This document shows, piece after piece, positions 31,289-39,108 of a DNA stretch of 64,000 bases. The notes beneath the pieces are model-generated. The model did not search any database and had not been told where the DNA came from. It was given only the letters and a program-made list of their open reading frames with translations. Source of the DNA: Bacteroidia bacterium (GTDB lineage Bacteria > Bacteroidota > Bacteroidia > CAIKAF01). The stretch's first letter is position 1. Every line of letters starts with the position of its first letter. Position numbers and translations under genes: made by a program. The stretch covers positions 1 to 64,000 of the forward strand of contig JAUHWY010000007.1 in NCBI GenBank assembly GCA_030427255.1, in the 5' to 3' direction.

Positions 31289-31512
31289 GATACCGTAAGT
31301 TCTTTAACCACCAACAAAAGAGCCACTGCGGATGCCACCAGAATAAACACCTTATAGACCTGCTTATAATCACGGCGTAACCTTTGCAAATCGCGACGGT
31401 ACAAAACCGCCATGGAAAACAAAAACACAATGGCAAAACCGAGGGCAAAATAAATATGACCTATTCCTATGTCCACTTTGGAATTAGAAAGATTAAAAGG
31501 AAAACAAAGCAA
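31285..31512 (-). CDS. Small two-helix membrane protein
   Basis: The protein has 75 residues with two membrane helices (about 18-38 and 54-70) separated by a basic cytosolic loop (YRRDLQRLRRDYKQ). Its stop codon overlaps the DUF4442 start as ATGA, which supports the reading frame. Start choice is uncertain: translation could begin at a GTG near residue 13, just before VDIGIGHIYF, which looks like the conserved start. Function unknown. Confidence 0.65.
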   Translation of the reverse strand: MLCFPFNLSNSKVDIGIGHIYFALGFAIVFLFSMAVLYRRDLQRLRRDYKQVYKVFILVASAVALLLVVKELTVS

Positions 31513-31586
31513 AGGAAAATATGCTTAGGGCAAATTCAAGAAAAAAAGAAAAGACTTAATTAACCAAAAAATGTTGGAGAATTACG

Positions 31587-31729
31587 GCGCAGGGATAGAA
31601 GCCGAGAGCGCCATGCCCTGGCTGCAGCCTGCCTTAGGCGAGGAGGTGTAGCTTTGCGGAACCACCGGAGCCTTAGGCAGGCCAAAGCTAGGAGCATGGC
31701 CGGAGGCTGAAAGCCCGGTAGCGCCCCAA
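31587..31729 (+). repeat. Intergenic long-hairpin element D
   Basis: It lies in the 319-bp divergent gap and starts with the family motif CAGGGATAGAAGC. GCCTGCCTTAGGC (31627-31639) pairs with 31670-31682 with one mismatch. TAGCTTTG (31649-31656) pairs perfectly with CAAAGCTA (31683-31690), which is incompatible with the first stem. The right end holds GAAAGCCCGG. Unlike most copies, no same-strand gene lies just before it. Confidence 0.6.
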
Positions 31730-31782
31730 AAACCGACAGGTCAAAAAAAATGTCCATGCCTCAACATGCTTATAGCTGTTCC

Positions 31783-31809
31783 TTGAGTTGGTATAATTGT
31801 TTAGATTTG
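31783..31809 (+). promoter_or_regulatory. Promoter of the 31832 gene and rsmD-coaD run
   Basis: TTG (31783-31785) and TAGATTTG (31802-31809) are 16 nt apart, and the box ends 22 nt before the ATG at 31832. Confidence 0.65.
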
Positions 31810-31831
31810 CGACGAACATAGCACCACAGGC

Positions 31832-32605
31832 ATGAGAGATATCCTTATTAACCTTTCCAAGCTAATTGTACCCGGGCTGTTTGCCTTGCTGGGTATTTTT
31901 GTGTTGTCCATTTCGTTTGAATCCGGTCAGGGCCAAAGTGCCAAGTTTATTTTGGCCGGAATAATGATGCTGTTATTTGCCGTATTATGGGCTTTGGTGG
32001 TACTGGGAGTTTTAAAGCTTAAAGTGCCCAAAATTGTTGGCTATATTTTGGTTCCTGTATCTATTGTTTTGTTGTTTTTGGTGTATAGAAGCATTCAAAG
32101 CAGTATAGAGTTTTATGATTTGCAAGATGCGCGCATTGAAGTTGTTAAAACCAAAATGCTCAAAATTCGAGAGGCTCAGCTTGCCTACCGAGAAGGTAAA
32201 AACAGTTTTGCACCCAATTTTGACAGCCTTGTAGACTTTTTGCGGTACGGGAAAGTGCCGGTGATTAAGGAGTTTGGCAATTTAGACGATTCCGTGCAAG
32301 TGGCGCAAGGTCTTGCGCGGCGAGACACCACCTGGGTTTCGCCTTTGGGGCACAACTTCGTAGAGACCTTCCCCATAGATTCCATGCCTTACATTCCCTA
32401 CAATCCGGAAGGAAAAACCTTTACCCTTGAAGCCGACCTATTGTATACCGACGAAGGAGCTGAAGTGCCTGTGTTTGCATTAAGTGCAAATTACGATGAC
32501 TTTTTGTTGGACTTGCGTCAGGACTATGGAAGACTTCGGTTGGATTCGATTATTCAAGTAGGGTCTTTGGCGGAACCCATTACTACCGGAAACTGGCGCG
32601 ACTAA
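31832..32605 (+). CDS. Conserved hypothetical membrane protein
   Basis: Three membrane helices occupy residues 10-30, 37-65 and 68-88, followed by a soluble domain of about 165 residues with KMLKIREAQLAYREGKNSFAPNFDSLVDFL near 105-135. That segment recalls the coiled start of pseudopilin-like or secretion-associated proteins seen widely in Bacteroidota. The final third is beta-rich and acidic. I know no function for it. The rsmD gene starts at the base after its stop codon, so the two are surely co-transcribed. Confidence 0.72.
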   Translation: MRDILINLSKLIVPGLFALLGIFVLSISFESGQGQSAKFILAGIMMLLFAVLWALVVLGVLKLKVPKIVGYILVPVSIVLLFLVYRSIQSSIEFYDLQDARIEVVKTKMLKIREAQLAYREGKNSFAPNFDSLVDFLRYGKVPVIKEFGNLDDSVQVAQGLARRDTTWVSPLGHNFVETFPIDSMPYIPYNPEGKTFTLEADLLYTDEGAEVPVFALSANYDDFLLDLRQDYGRLRLDSIIQVGSLAEPITTGNWRD

Positions 32606-33166
32606 GTGCGAATAATCGCCGGAAGCCATAAAGGACGTGTAATTAGGCCCTCCAAGAAAATGGAGTTGAGGCCAACCACCGATCGTGCAAGGGAAGCCTT
32701 GTTCAATGTGCTTCGTCACTTGTTGGATTGGCCCTCCATGCATGCCTTGGATTTATGCTGTGGAACAGGTTCCATTGGCTTCGAAATGTTGTCGAGAGGA
32801 GCGGCCCGAGTAGACTTTGTGGACCATAGCCCTGTAGTTACCAAACATATTCTAGACACCCTCAAAGCTTGGGACCTGGACAATAAAGGTCAAGCCTATC
32901 AAAGCGATGCCTTTCGATGGTTGCGGCAAGGTGGTCAAGCTTGGGATTTAATTTTCATGGATCCACCCTACGGCCTAGACGACTATTCTAAACTCCCCGG
33001 GTTGGTGCTGGAGCGAGGCTTGCTGGCAAAAGAGGGACTTATGATCTGTGAACACGGTCCGGAAATGTTGGCAAACCTAGAGCAGATGCCCGGATACTTA
33101 GAAACGCGCAAGTACGGCTCGGTGCATTTTTCTTTTTTTAGAAATCCAAGCGAAATTGAATCCTAA
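32606..33166 (+). CDS. rsmD: 16S rRNA (guanine(966)-N(2))-methyltransferase
   Basis: RsmD methylates G966 of 16S rRNA during 30S assembly. The RIIAGSHKGR start, the SAM-binding motif ALDLCCGTGSIGFE (about 47-60) and the catalytic DPPYGL (about 119-124) are all present; 186 residues is normal. The start codon is GTG, directly after the stop of the previous gene, and no better ATG exists without losing the conserved RIIAG segment. Confidence 0.92.
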   Translation: MRIIAGSHKGRVIRPSKKMELRPTTDRAREALFNVLRHLLDWPSMHALDLCCGTGSIGFEMLSRGAARVDFVDHSPVVTKHILDTLKAWDLDNKGQAYQSDAFRWLRQGGQAWDLIFMDPPYGLDDYSKLPGLVLERGLLAKEGLMICEHGPEMLANLEQMPGYLETRKYGSVHFSFFRNPSEIES

Positions 33167-33170
33167 AACC

Positions 33171-33668
33171 ATGGAAAGATTGCCGCGCATTGCCGTTTAC
33201 CCGGGAACTTTTGATCCTGTGACCCGTGGACACGAAGCGCTTGTAAAAAGAGCGCTACCCATGTTTGACGAAATTTGGTTGGCCATAGGTCACAATGCCA
33301 AAAAACAAACCATGTTTAGCTTGGAGCAACGCATAACATGGTTGGAATGGGTGTTCAAAGACGAAGCAAAAGTTAAGGTGGATTATTTTGACGGGCTTAC
33401 CATCCAATATTGCAAAAAGCGAGAAGCCACCTTTATTTTGCGGGGATTGAGGAGCAGTACAGACTTTGAATTCGAACGCAATATTGCCCAAGCCAACCAG
33501 GCCATGGAACCCGGCATTGAAACGGTATTTTTGGTATCAGACCCCGGATTATCGGCCATAAACTCCAGCATAGTTCGCGACATTTATAGGCATGGAGGAG
33601 ATACGCGCCCATTTTTACCTAAGGGGATTGTCTTGGAACAAGCAATGGACAGGCAAAAAAAGCGTTAG
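33171..33668 (+). CDS. coaD: Phosphopantetheine adenylyltransferase
   Basis: CoaD transfers AMP to 4'-phosphopantetheine, the step before the last in CoA synthesis. The nucleotidyltransferase motif GTFDPVTRGH (residues 12-21) and the C-terminal INSSIVRDI motif are intact. Length from the ATG at 33171 is 165. A TTG at 33156 could add five residues but would overlap rsmD. The RsmD-CoaD pair is a common bacterial neighbourhood. The upstream CoA enzyme CoaBC is at 16.2 kb. Confidence 0.94.
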   Translation: MERLPRIAVYPGTFDPVTRGHEALVKRALPMFDEIWLAIGHNAKKQTMFSLEQRITWLEWVFKDEAKVKVDYFDGLTIQYCKKREATFILRGLRSSTDFEFERNIAQANQAMEPGIETVFLVSDPGLSAINSSIVRDIYRHGGDTRPFLPKGIVLEQAMDRQKKR

Positions 33669-33674
33669 AACCAT

Positions 33675-35033
33675 ATGCAAACCGGCAGATTAGGATTATT
33701 TTTTGGCTTAGTACTCCCCTTAATGAACGGATTTGGGCAAGAGGTTCGTTTTAAGGGAAATGCGCCATTCTTTAGTGGAAAAACCATACAAATAAAGGCC
33801 TACGGTGATTTGCTGATTCAAAGCGAGTTTACCCTAGATGAAACCACCATTGATGCCGATGGAAATTTTGTATTGAGGCTTAGCGAATTGAGCGACAGCT
33901 TGGTGAACTACCATCTGTTGCTGGAAAGAGAAAGAACAGCCTTGCATCCGGAAGCAGGTAAAACCTATGAATTAATCATACCGGGCAGCGATCCGGGACA
34001 AATAGGCTTAACAGACAACAACGATACCAGCGGATATTGGTTTGAAGTCTCCTCATTTAACCGGTGGTACAACGATTTTATTGCCGACAACTACGAAGCC
34101 TTTACCAAAGGAGACTACCGAAGCATGACCATGCGCTTTGCAAAAGAAAGCAAAGAGCGGTACGGAAACCATCCCCTGCCCTACGTGCGGCAAATGGCAA
34201 CCTACAGGATTGCGGATTTGCTTATGGTAACCCGACTAATTGGCGAGCAAAAAGCTGCTGAAAGCTATTTGTTCAACCAAGAAGTATTGTACGACCACCC
34301 CGACTACCTCGCCTTCTTTAAAGACTTATACAAAGGCAAACTATTGGAATGGGCCAGCCACTCTTCAGGTGGGAAACTGTACGATGCCATTATGACCAAA
34401 CCCAACTACGACAGCTTGTTTCATTACGTAATGCAGCAAGAACTGATTACCGGTAGAGAGGTAGGCGAGCTCTTTGTGGTGTATGGCTTGTTCGATTGGC
34501 ATTACGAAAAAGGCATCCCCAAAGCCAAACTGCTGCATTTGCTGCGCAGTGCACAAGAAAAGCAAGTGCATCCACGGCTAAGGCAAATAACCCGGCATTT
34601 TATTCAAGATTTGAATAAATTAAGTCCGGGCAAACCCGCCCCTGCCCTTGAAGCACTTGACCCCATGGGAAAAAGCTTCTCGTTAAACGACTTTAAAGAT
34701 AAATGGGCTGTTTACCTGGTTTTTTTCAGCGCCCAAAACCCGGGGACCTTGAGCGAACTGCTAGGAACCCGTGCCTTTTTTGGGCCCTTCGAGAAAGAGT
34801 TAAAGGTGGTAGGTATTTGCTTGGATTGCAATTTCACAAGCCTTCACCAATTGGTGAAGAAACACGATTTAAAAGGCAGTTTTGGCCTTATCAATCCTGA
34901 AATTACACGTGCCTACGACTTACAAGGCTCCTCTGCGTATTACTTGATTGACAAACAAGGGAATTTGGTGCATGCCCCTGCCGCTCCGCCTAGCTTGGGA
35001 GGATTCGACCAAATCTATAAACTAGTGAAGTAA
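33675..35033 (+). CDS. Exported thioredoxin-fold protein lacking the CXXC site
   Basis: Signal peptide (about residues 1-21, ending GFGQ), then an N-terminal beta domain like those of bacteroidetal DUF4369 proteins, a helical middle (125-300), and a C-terminal TlpA/AhpC-like fold starting at PGKPAPALEALDPMGKSFSL. The place of the redox CXXC reads FFSAQNPGT, with no cysteine, so it should not act as a thiol oxidoreductase. The two cysteines nearby (ICLDC) are in another strand. It follows coaD by 6 bp. It may be a substrate-binding or scaffold version of the fold. Confidence 0.78.
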   Translation: MQTGRLGLFFGLVLPLMNGFGQEVRFKGNAPFFSGKTIQIKAYGDLLIQSEFTLDETTIDADGNFVLRLSELSDSLVNYHLLLERERTALHPEAGKTYELIIPGSDPGQIGLTDNNDTSGYWFEVSSFNRWYNDFIADNYEAFTKGDYRSMTMRFAKESKERYGNHPLPYVRQMATYRIADLLMVTRLIGEQKAAESYLFNQEVLYDHPDYLAFFKDLYKGKLLEWASHSSGGKLYDAIMTKPNYDSLFHYVMQQELITGREVGELFVVYGLFDWHYEKGIPKAKLLHLLRSAQEKQVHPRLRQITRHFIQDLNKLSPGKPAPALEALDPMGKSFSLNDFKDKWAVYLVFFSAQNPGTLSELLGTRAFFGPFEKELKVVGICLDCNFTSLHQLVKKHDLKGSFGLINPEITRAYDLQGSSAYYLIDKQGNLVHAPAAPPSLGGFDQIYKLVK

Positions 35034-35165
35034 ATTTGCCGACAAAAGACGGCATTTGTATTTGCACAGCTTAGGAGCAATACCGACCTTGTTAAGTAAT
35101 AGCCTAAGTTTGAAAAAGCTGCCACTATAGCATACGGCCGCTTCTCAGGGCTCAAAAGAAGGTAT

Positions 35166-35173
35166 TATCTTTG
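35166..35173 (+). promoter_or_regulatory. -7 box abutting the GWxTD gene start (leaderless type)
   Basis: TATCTTTG ends 4 nt before the ATG at 35178. Confidence 0.55.
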
Positions 35174-35177
35174 TATT

Positions 35178-36638
35178 ATGGTTAAAAAGCTTTGGATTGT
35201 TGCGCTTTTCTTTATTCCGCTCGGACAGGTTTGGGCAGGCATCAATGCATCCCTGGGGTATGAATTGTTTATGTCCGGCGCAGGGGAACGGTATCTGGAA
35301 AGCTGGCTGTTGCTGGAAGGCAAAAGTCTTGAATATGTAAAAAACGAAGAAGGCAAATTTCAGGCTACCATTCAAGTGCTTGTTTTAGCGACACAAAATG
35401 GAGAAATCAAAGCCTACGATAAATATGTCCTGGAAAGCCAAAGCTACAACGAAACCGAGCAAGAATTAGGCGACTTGTTTGATGTGCATAGACTTCCCTT
35501 GAACCAAGGAGCCTACCAAATCGAATGGATTATACAAGACTTAAATGCCAAAGACAGCAGTAAAATCCAACATATAGATAGCCTTTGGGTGACCCCGGGT
35601 GAAGGCCCTAGCTTGAGCGGAATCATGCTTATTGAATCGCTCCAGCCCTTTACCGGAAATAACCCGAGGCTTAAAAGAGGCGATTTAGAATTGATGCCAA
35701 GAATACAATCCTATGTATTCCCCGAAGAAGAAGTCCTTAAATTTTATGTGGAGGCTTGGGATACCGAGCAATTTATGGGGGCCAACACAGGCTTTGCGCT
35801 TCGCGGCCTGGTAAAACATGCGGACAGCCAACAAGCCGTTCCCGAAGCCGCTTTTATTAAGCGCATGAACGCTTCTCCCTCCAAGCCTTTTATAGGTCAA
35901 TTGCCCATTGCCAAGTTACTCCCGGGCTATTATGAATTGGAGATTCAAATCCTAGACAGTACAGGAACGCAAGTAGCCCAGCGCAAAAAACTGTTTTATC
36001 GCGACGGCTTAATGCCCGAATTAACCGAAGAAGAGTTGTCTAAATTGGTCATTGAAGGCTCTTTTGTAGAACATGTACAAGATTTAGACACCCTGCAAGA
36101 AATGGCCCGCTGTTTGGTGCCCATAAGCGAAGGAAGACAAAAGCAATTTGCCCAAAACATGGCCAAAAGCGAGGATACCCTTAAAATCAAACGCTTTTTG
36201 CTTGGCTTTTGGAATCAAAAAGACCCCAAAAACCCGGAGTTGGCTTGGTTAAAGCACAAACGTTTGGTAGCAGCCATGAACCAAGAGTTTGGCACGCATG
36301 CCATGAGAGGTTACGATACCGACAGAGGCCGTGTGTATTTGCAGTATGGCCCACCCAATGCTGTAAATAAGCGCTACAATGAGCCTTCTGCGTATCCCTA
36401 CGAGATTTGGCAATACTATCAAATTGGAGCTCAAACCAATGTGCGTTTTGTCTTTTACAACCCCAACTCCATCGACAATGATTTTATCCTTATTCACTCC
36501 AATTGCCGCGGGGAAATCAACAACCGTCAATGGCAGATGTTTGTGCACAACCGCAACAACAGCTTTGGAGTAGATCAAAACGATGTCATGAACCACTACG
36601 GCAGTTGGAGCCGAGATTTGTTTGATCAGCCCCGATGA
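35178..36638 (+). CDS. GWxTD-domain exported protein
   Basis: A signal peptide (MVKKLWIVALFFIPLGQVWA) is followed by about 300 residues of beta-rich sequence. The GWxTD domain lies near residues 370-470, with the variant GYDTDRGRVYLQYGPPNAV and the tail YEIWQYY. In this family the motif is usually GW.TDRG..YI.YGPP. Proteins of this kind occur widely in Bacteroidota, and the function is not established. The stop codon overlaps the next gene, a glycosyltransferase, as ATGA. Confidence 0.82.
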   Translation: MVKKLWIVALFFIPLGQVWAGINASLGYELFMSGAGERYLESWLLLEGKSLEYVKNEEGKFQATIQVLVLATQNGEIKAYDKYVLESQSYNETEQELGDLFDVHRLPLNQGAYQIEWIIQDLNAKDSSKIQHIDSLWVTPGEGPSLSGIMLIESLQPFTGNNPRLKRGDLELMPRIQSYVFPEEEVLKFYVEAWDTEQFMGANTGFALRGLVKHADSQQAVPEAAFIKRMNASPSKPFIGQLPIAKLLPGYYELEIQILDSTGTQVAQRKKLFYRDGLMPELTEEELSKLVIEGSFVEHVQDLDTLQEMARCLVPISEGRQKQFAQNMAKSEDTLKIKRFLLGFWNQKDPKNPELAWLKHKRLVAAMNQEFGTHAMRGYDTDRGRVYLQYGPPNAVNKRYNEPSAYPYEIWQYYQIGAQTNVRFVFYNPNSIDNDFILIHSNCRGEINNRQWQMFVHNRNNSFGVDQNDVMNHYGSWSRDLFDQPR

Positions 36639-37690
36639 GCCAAGAGGAGCAAAAAACTGCCTCCCAAGGCATTGCAGTAGTTATTTTAAATTGGAACGGA
36701 GCGCATTGGCTCAAACAATTCCTGCCGGAGGTACTTAAGCACAGCCCTGCCCCACATCAAGTTTGGGTAGCCGATAATGGCAGCAGCGACGAAAGCCGTG
36801 CATTGCTTCAGGCTCAATTCCCGCAGGTACATACCTTATTCTTTGACCAAAATTTTGGATTTGCCGAAGGCTACAACAAAGCCATAGCCCAAATACCAAA
36901 CGAACTGGTTTTGCTTTTGAACTCCGACGTAGCACCAAGCGCCCATTGGCTTAGCCCTCTGCAAAAAGCCATGGAAGATTTTCCGGATTGCGCGGCCTGC
37001 CAGCCCAAAGTGTTGGCCTATAAGGATCCCGAACGCTTTGAATATGCCGGAGCCTCAGGAGGATTTATAGATGCCCTAGGATACCCATTTTGCCGTGGCA
37101 GGCTATTTGACTCCTGCGAAATTGACCATGCACAATACCAAAACCCTATCCGTATTGCTTGGGCTACCGGATGTGCTCTTTTGGTGCGCCGTAAAGCCTA
37201 TTTGGAGGCAGGAGGACTCGACCCGAGCTTTTTTGCCCATATGGAAGAAATCGATTTATGTTGGCGACTTCAAGCCCAAGGACATTGGTTGGCCGTAATT
37301 CCACAAAGTACCGTGTACCATGTTGGCGGAGGAACTCTTGACCAACTTAACCCACGCAAAACCTATTTGAATTTTAGAAATAACCTGCTGCTCCTTGCCA
37401 AAAATTTACCCGGCCTTAACCTATTTCCCATTCTACTAATGCGCATGATTTTGGATGGAGTGGCGGCACTTAAAATGCTTTTTGGACCAAAGGGCATGGC
37501 ACAATTTCTGGCCGTTTTTAAAGCCCATATCCATTTTTACCTGCGCATTCCTCAAGTGCTAAGGGAGAGAAAAAAAATAAAGAAAAAAACAAATGCACCG
37601 CTAAGCCGGGTCTATCTGGTTTGGCGGTATTTTGTGAAAAAGCAACAAAAATTCAGTGAGCTAAACATGGAAGAGGCAGACTTAAACTGA
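36635..37690 (+). CDS. Family 2 glycosyltransferase
   Basis: The GT-A fold is recognisable: AVVILNWNGAHWLKQFLP at residues 14-31, the NGSSDES nucleotide-binding segment, the DXD-like NSDVAP near residue 98, and the acceptor-side WRLQAQGHWLAVIP...VYHVGGGT. A hydrophobic patch at about 245-290 may contact the membrane. The closest match by pattern is the WcaE/rhamnosyltransferase-like group, but the sugar cannot be read. It shares an ATGA overlap with the GWxTD gene and its last 9 bp overlap the convergent aroQ. Confidence 0.85.
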   Translation: MSQEEQKTASQGIAVVILNWNGAHWLKQFLPEVLKHSPAPHQVWVADNGSSDESRALLQAQFPQVHTLFFDQNFGFAEGYNKAIAQIPNELVLLLNSDVAPSAHWLSPLQKAMEDFPDCAACQPKVLAYKDPERFEYAGASGGFIDALGYPFCRGRLFDSCEIDHAQYQNPIRIAWATGCALLVRRKAYLEAGGLDPSFFAHMEEIDLCWRLQAQGHWLAVIPQSTVYHVGGGTLDQLNPRKTYLNFRNNLLLLAKNLPGLNLFPILLMRMILDGVAALKMLFGPKGMAQFLAVFKAHIHFYLRIPQVLRERKKIKKKTNAPLSRVYLVWRYFVKKQQKFSELNMEEADLN

Positions 37691-38110
37691 GGCTTCATAA
37701 CGATGTATAAGCCACCGAGCAGCAAGTAGATAGCCATCGACACCTAAACCATAGATTTGACCAATAACATGAGGAGCAAGCAAGCTTTGGTGCCTATAGA
37801 CTTCCCGCTTGAACACATTTGAAATATGGATTTCGACGGCAGCACCTTCCCAAGCTTCCAAAGCATCGGCCAGGGCATAACTTTGATGCGCCAATGCCCC
37901 ACCATTTATAATGAGGCACTCCGCCCCACTCGACTCCAAGAAATCAATCAATTGCCCCTCATGGTTGCTTTGAAAAAAAGTCCATTGAACCCTTGGGAAT
38001 AGCGCGCGCAACTCTGACTCAACTTCTTGTAGGCTTTTATTTCCGTAAACCTCCGGTAGTCGCTTTCCCAGACGCCCAAGGTTTGGACCATTCACTACTG
38101 CAATTTCCAT
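37682..38110 (-). CDS. aroQ: 3-dehydroquinate dehydratase, type II
   Basis: AroQ dehydrates 3-dehydroquinate in the shikimate pathway. Motifs: NGPNLGRLG, catalytic Tyr in VYGNKS (typical IYG), QSNHEGQ.ID, and VEIHISNVFKREVYRHQS. The INPGAYTHTS loop of the family is here INGGALAHQS, a divergent form. The ATG at 38110 gives 142 residues, the normal length; a longer version (start 38176) would add a non-conserved leader. A TAATTTG variant of the -7 box, one base short, lies 4 nt before this ATG. It is convergent with the glycosyltransferase. Confidence 0.9.
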   Translation of the reverse strand: MEIAVVNGPNLGRLGKRLPEVYGNKSLQEVESELRALFPRVQWTFFQSNHEGQLIDFLESSGAECLIINGGALAHQSYALADALEAWEGAAVEIHISNVFKREVYRHQSLLAPHVIGQIYGLGVDGYLLAARWLIHRYEASV

Positions 38111-38193
38111 ACGCCAAATTACGAAGAATTTATCTCCGAACAGGCCAAAAACGCCAAAGCCAATAAGCCTAAGCATAGCACAAAGGGAATCGC

Positions 38194-38201
38194 TAATTTT
38201 G
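38194..38201 (+). promoter_or_regulatory. -7 box abutting the xerD start (leaderless type)
   Basis: TAATTTTG ends 4 nt before the ATG at 38206. Confidence 0.55.
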
Positions 38202-38205
38202 CACT

Positions 38206-39108
38206 ATGTCACAAAGCCACACCGCAAGGCTAAGCGCCTTCGAAGCTTGGTTGCTACTGGAGCAAGGACTGGCCGACCATTCGGTTAAAGCCTATGTGCA
38301 AGACGCTGCCAACTGGCTAAACTGGCTTGAATCCAACAACAACTCCCTAGACCAAGCCTCCGGAGCATCTCTGGAAGCATTTTTGGCCCACCTGCTCGAC
38401 CTGGGCTTATCGAGCCGAACGCAGGCCCGTATGATATCCGGCATTCGTTCCTTTCATCGCTTTCTGCGGCTCAAAGAAGGCAAAACCTTGGACCCCACCG
38501 AGTATGTAGACATGCCCAAATTGGAGCGAAAACTACCCCAGGTGCTCGACACCTCGGAAATTGACGCCATGCTGCAGCAAATAGACCTGAGCAGCCCAGA
38601 AGGCGGCAGAAACAAAGCCATATTGGAACTTCTATACGGCTGTGGCTTAAGGGTTTCAGAATTAACCCGCCTAAAACGGGGCGATGTATTCTTTGACGAA
38701 GCCTTTTTGCGCGTCACCGGAAAGGGAAACAAAGAGCGACTGGTTCCTGCAAACGAAGGCGCCTTACACTCCTTAAGCACCTATCTAAACCACATCCGTG
38801 TGCATGTGCCGGTAAAACCCGAAGCCAAAGAGTTTGTCTTTCTAAACCGACGCGGTGGAACCTTAAGCCGGCAAATGGTCTTTATTACCATTAAAACACT
38901 GGCTGCCAAAGCAGGAATTCATAAAACCATTAGCCCACACAGCCTTAGGCATGCCTTTGCCACCCACCTCGTGGAGGGAGGCGCGGACCTCCGCATGGTA
39001 CAAGCCATGCTGGGACATGCCTCCATTACAACGACCGAAATATATACCCACCTAGACCGAAGTTTCCTAAGCAAACAGCTCGAAAATTTTCACCCATGGA
39101 GTCACTAA
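38206..39108 (+). CDS. xerD: Tyrosine recombinase XerD
   Basis: XerD-type recombinase that resolves chromosome dimers at dif with its partner. The full catalytic set is present: Arg149, Lys173, His245, Arg248, His271 and Tyr280 (nucleophile in TEIYTHLDRS). The N-terminal SAM-like domain covers 1-105. Length 300 is the XerC/D norm, not that of phage integrases. Divergent from aroQ, as commonly seen in this phylum. It overlaps the following cyclase gene by 13 bp. No dif site was seen nearby. Confidence 0.92.
   Translation: MSQSHTARLSAFEAWLLLEQGLADHSVKAYVQDAANWLNWLESNNNSLDQASGASLEAFLAHLLDLGLSSRTQARMISGIRSFHRFLRLKEGKTLDPTEYVDMPKLERKLPQVLDTSEIDAMLQQIDLSSPEGGRNKAILELLYGCGLRVSELTRLKRGDVFFDEAFLRVTGKGNKERLVPANEGALHSLSTYLNHIRVHVPVKPEAKEFVFLNRRGGTLSRQMVFITIKTLAAKAGIHKTISPHSLRHAFATHLVEGGADLRMVQAMLGHASITTTEIYTHLDRSFLSKQLENFHPWSH

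Noticed and set aside
35036-35062. Terminator after the thioredoxin-fold gene
   Set aside because: Only a 5-bp TGCCG/CGGCA stem is possible and no T-run follows closely.
38206-39108. Phage or island integrase
   Set aside because: Length, motif set and context (divergent from aroQ) match chromosomal XerD; no phage genes or att repeats surround it.
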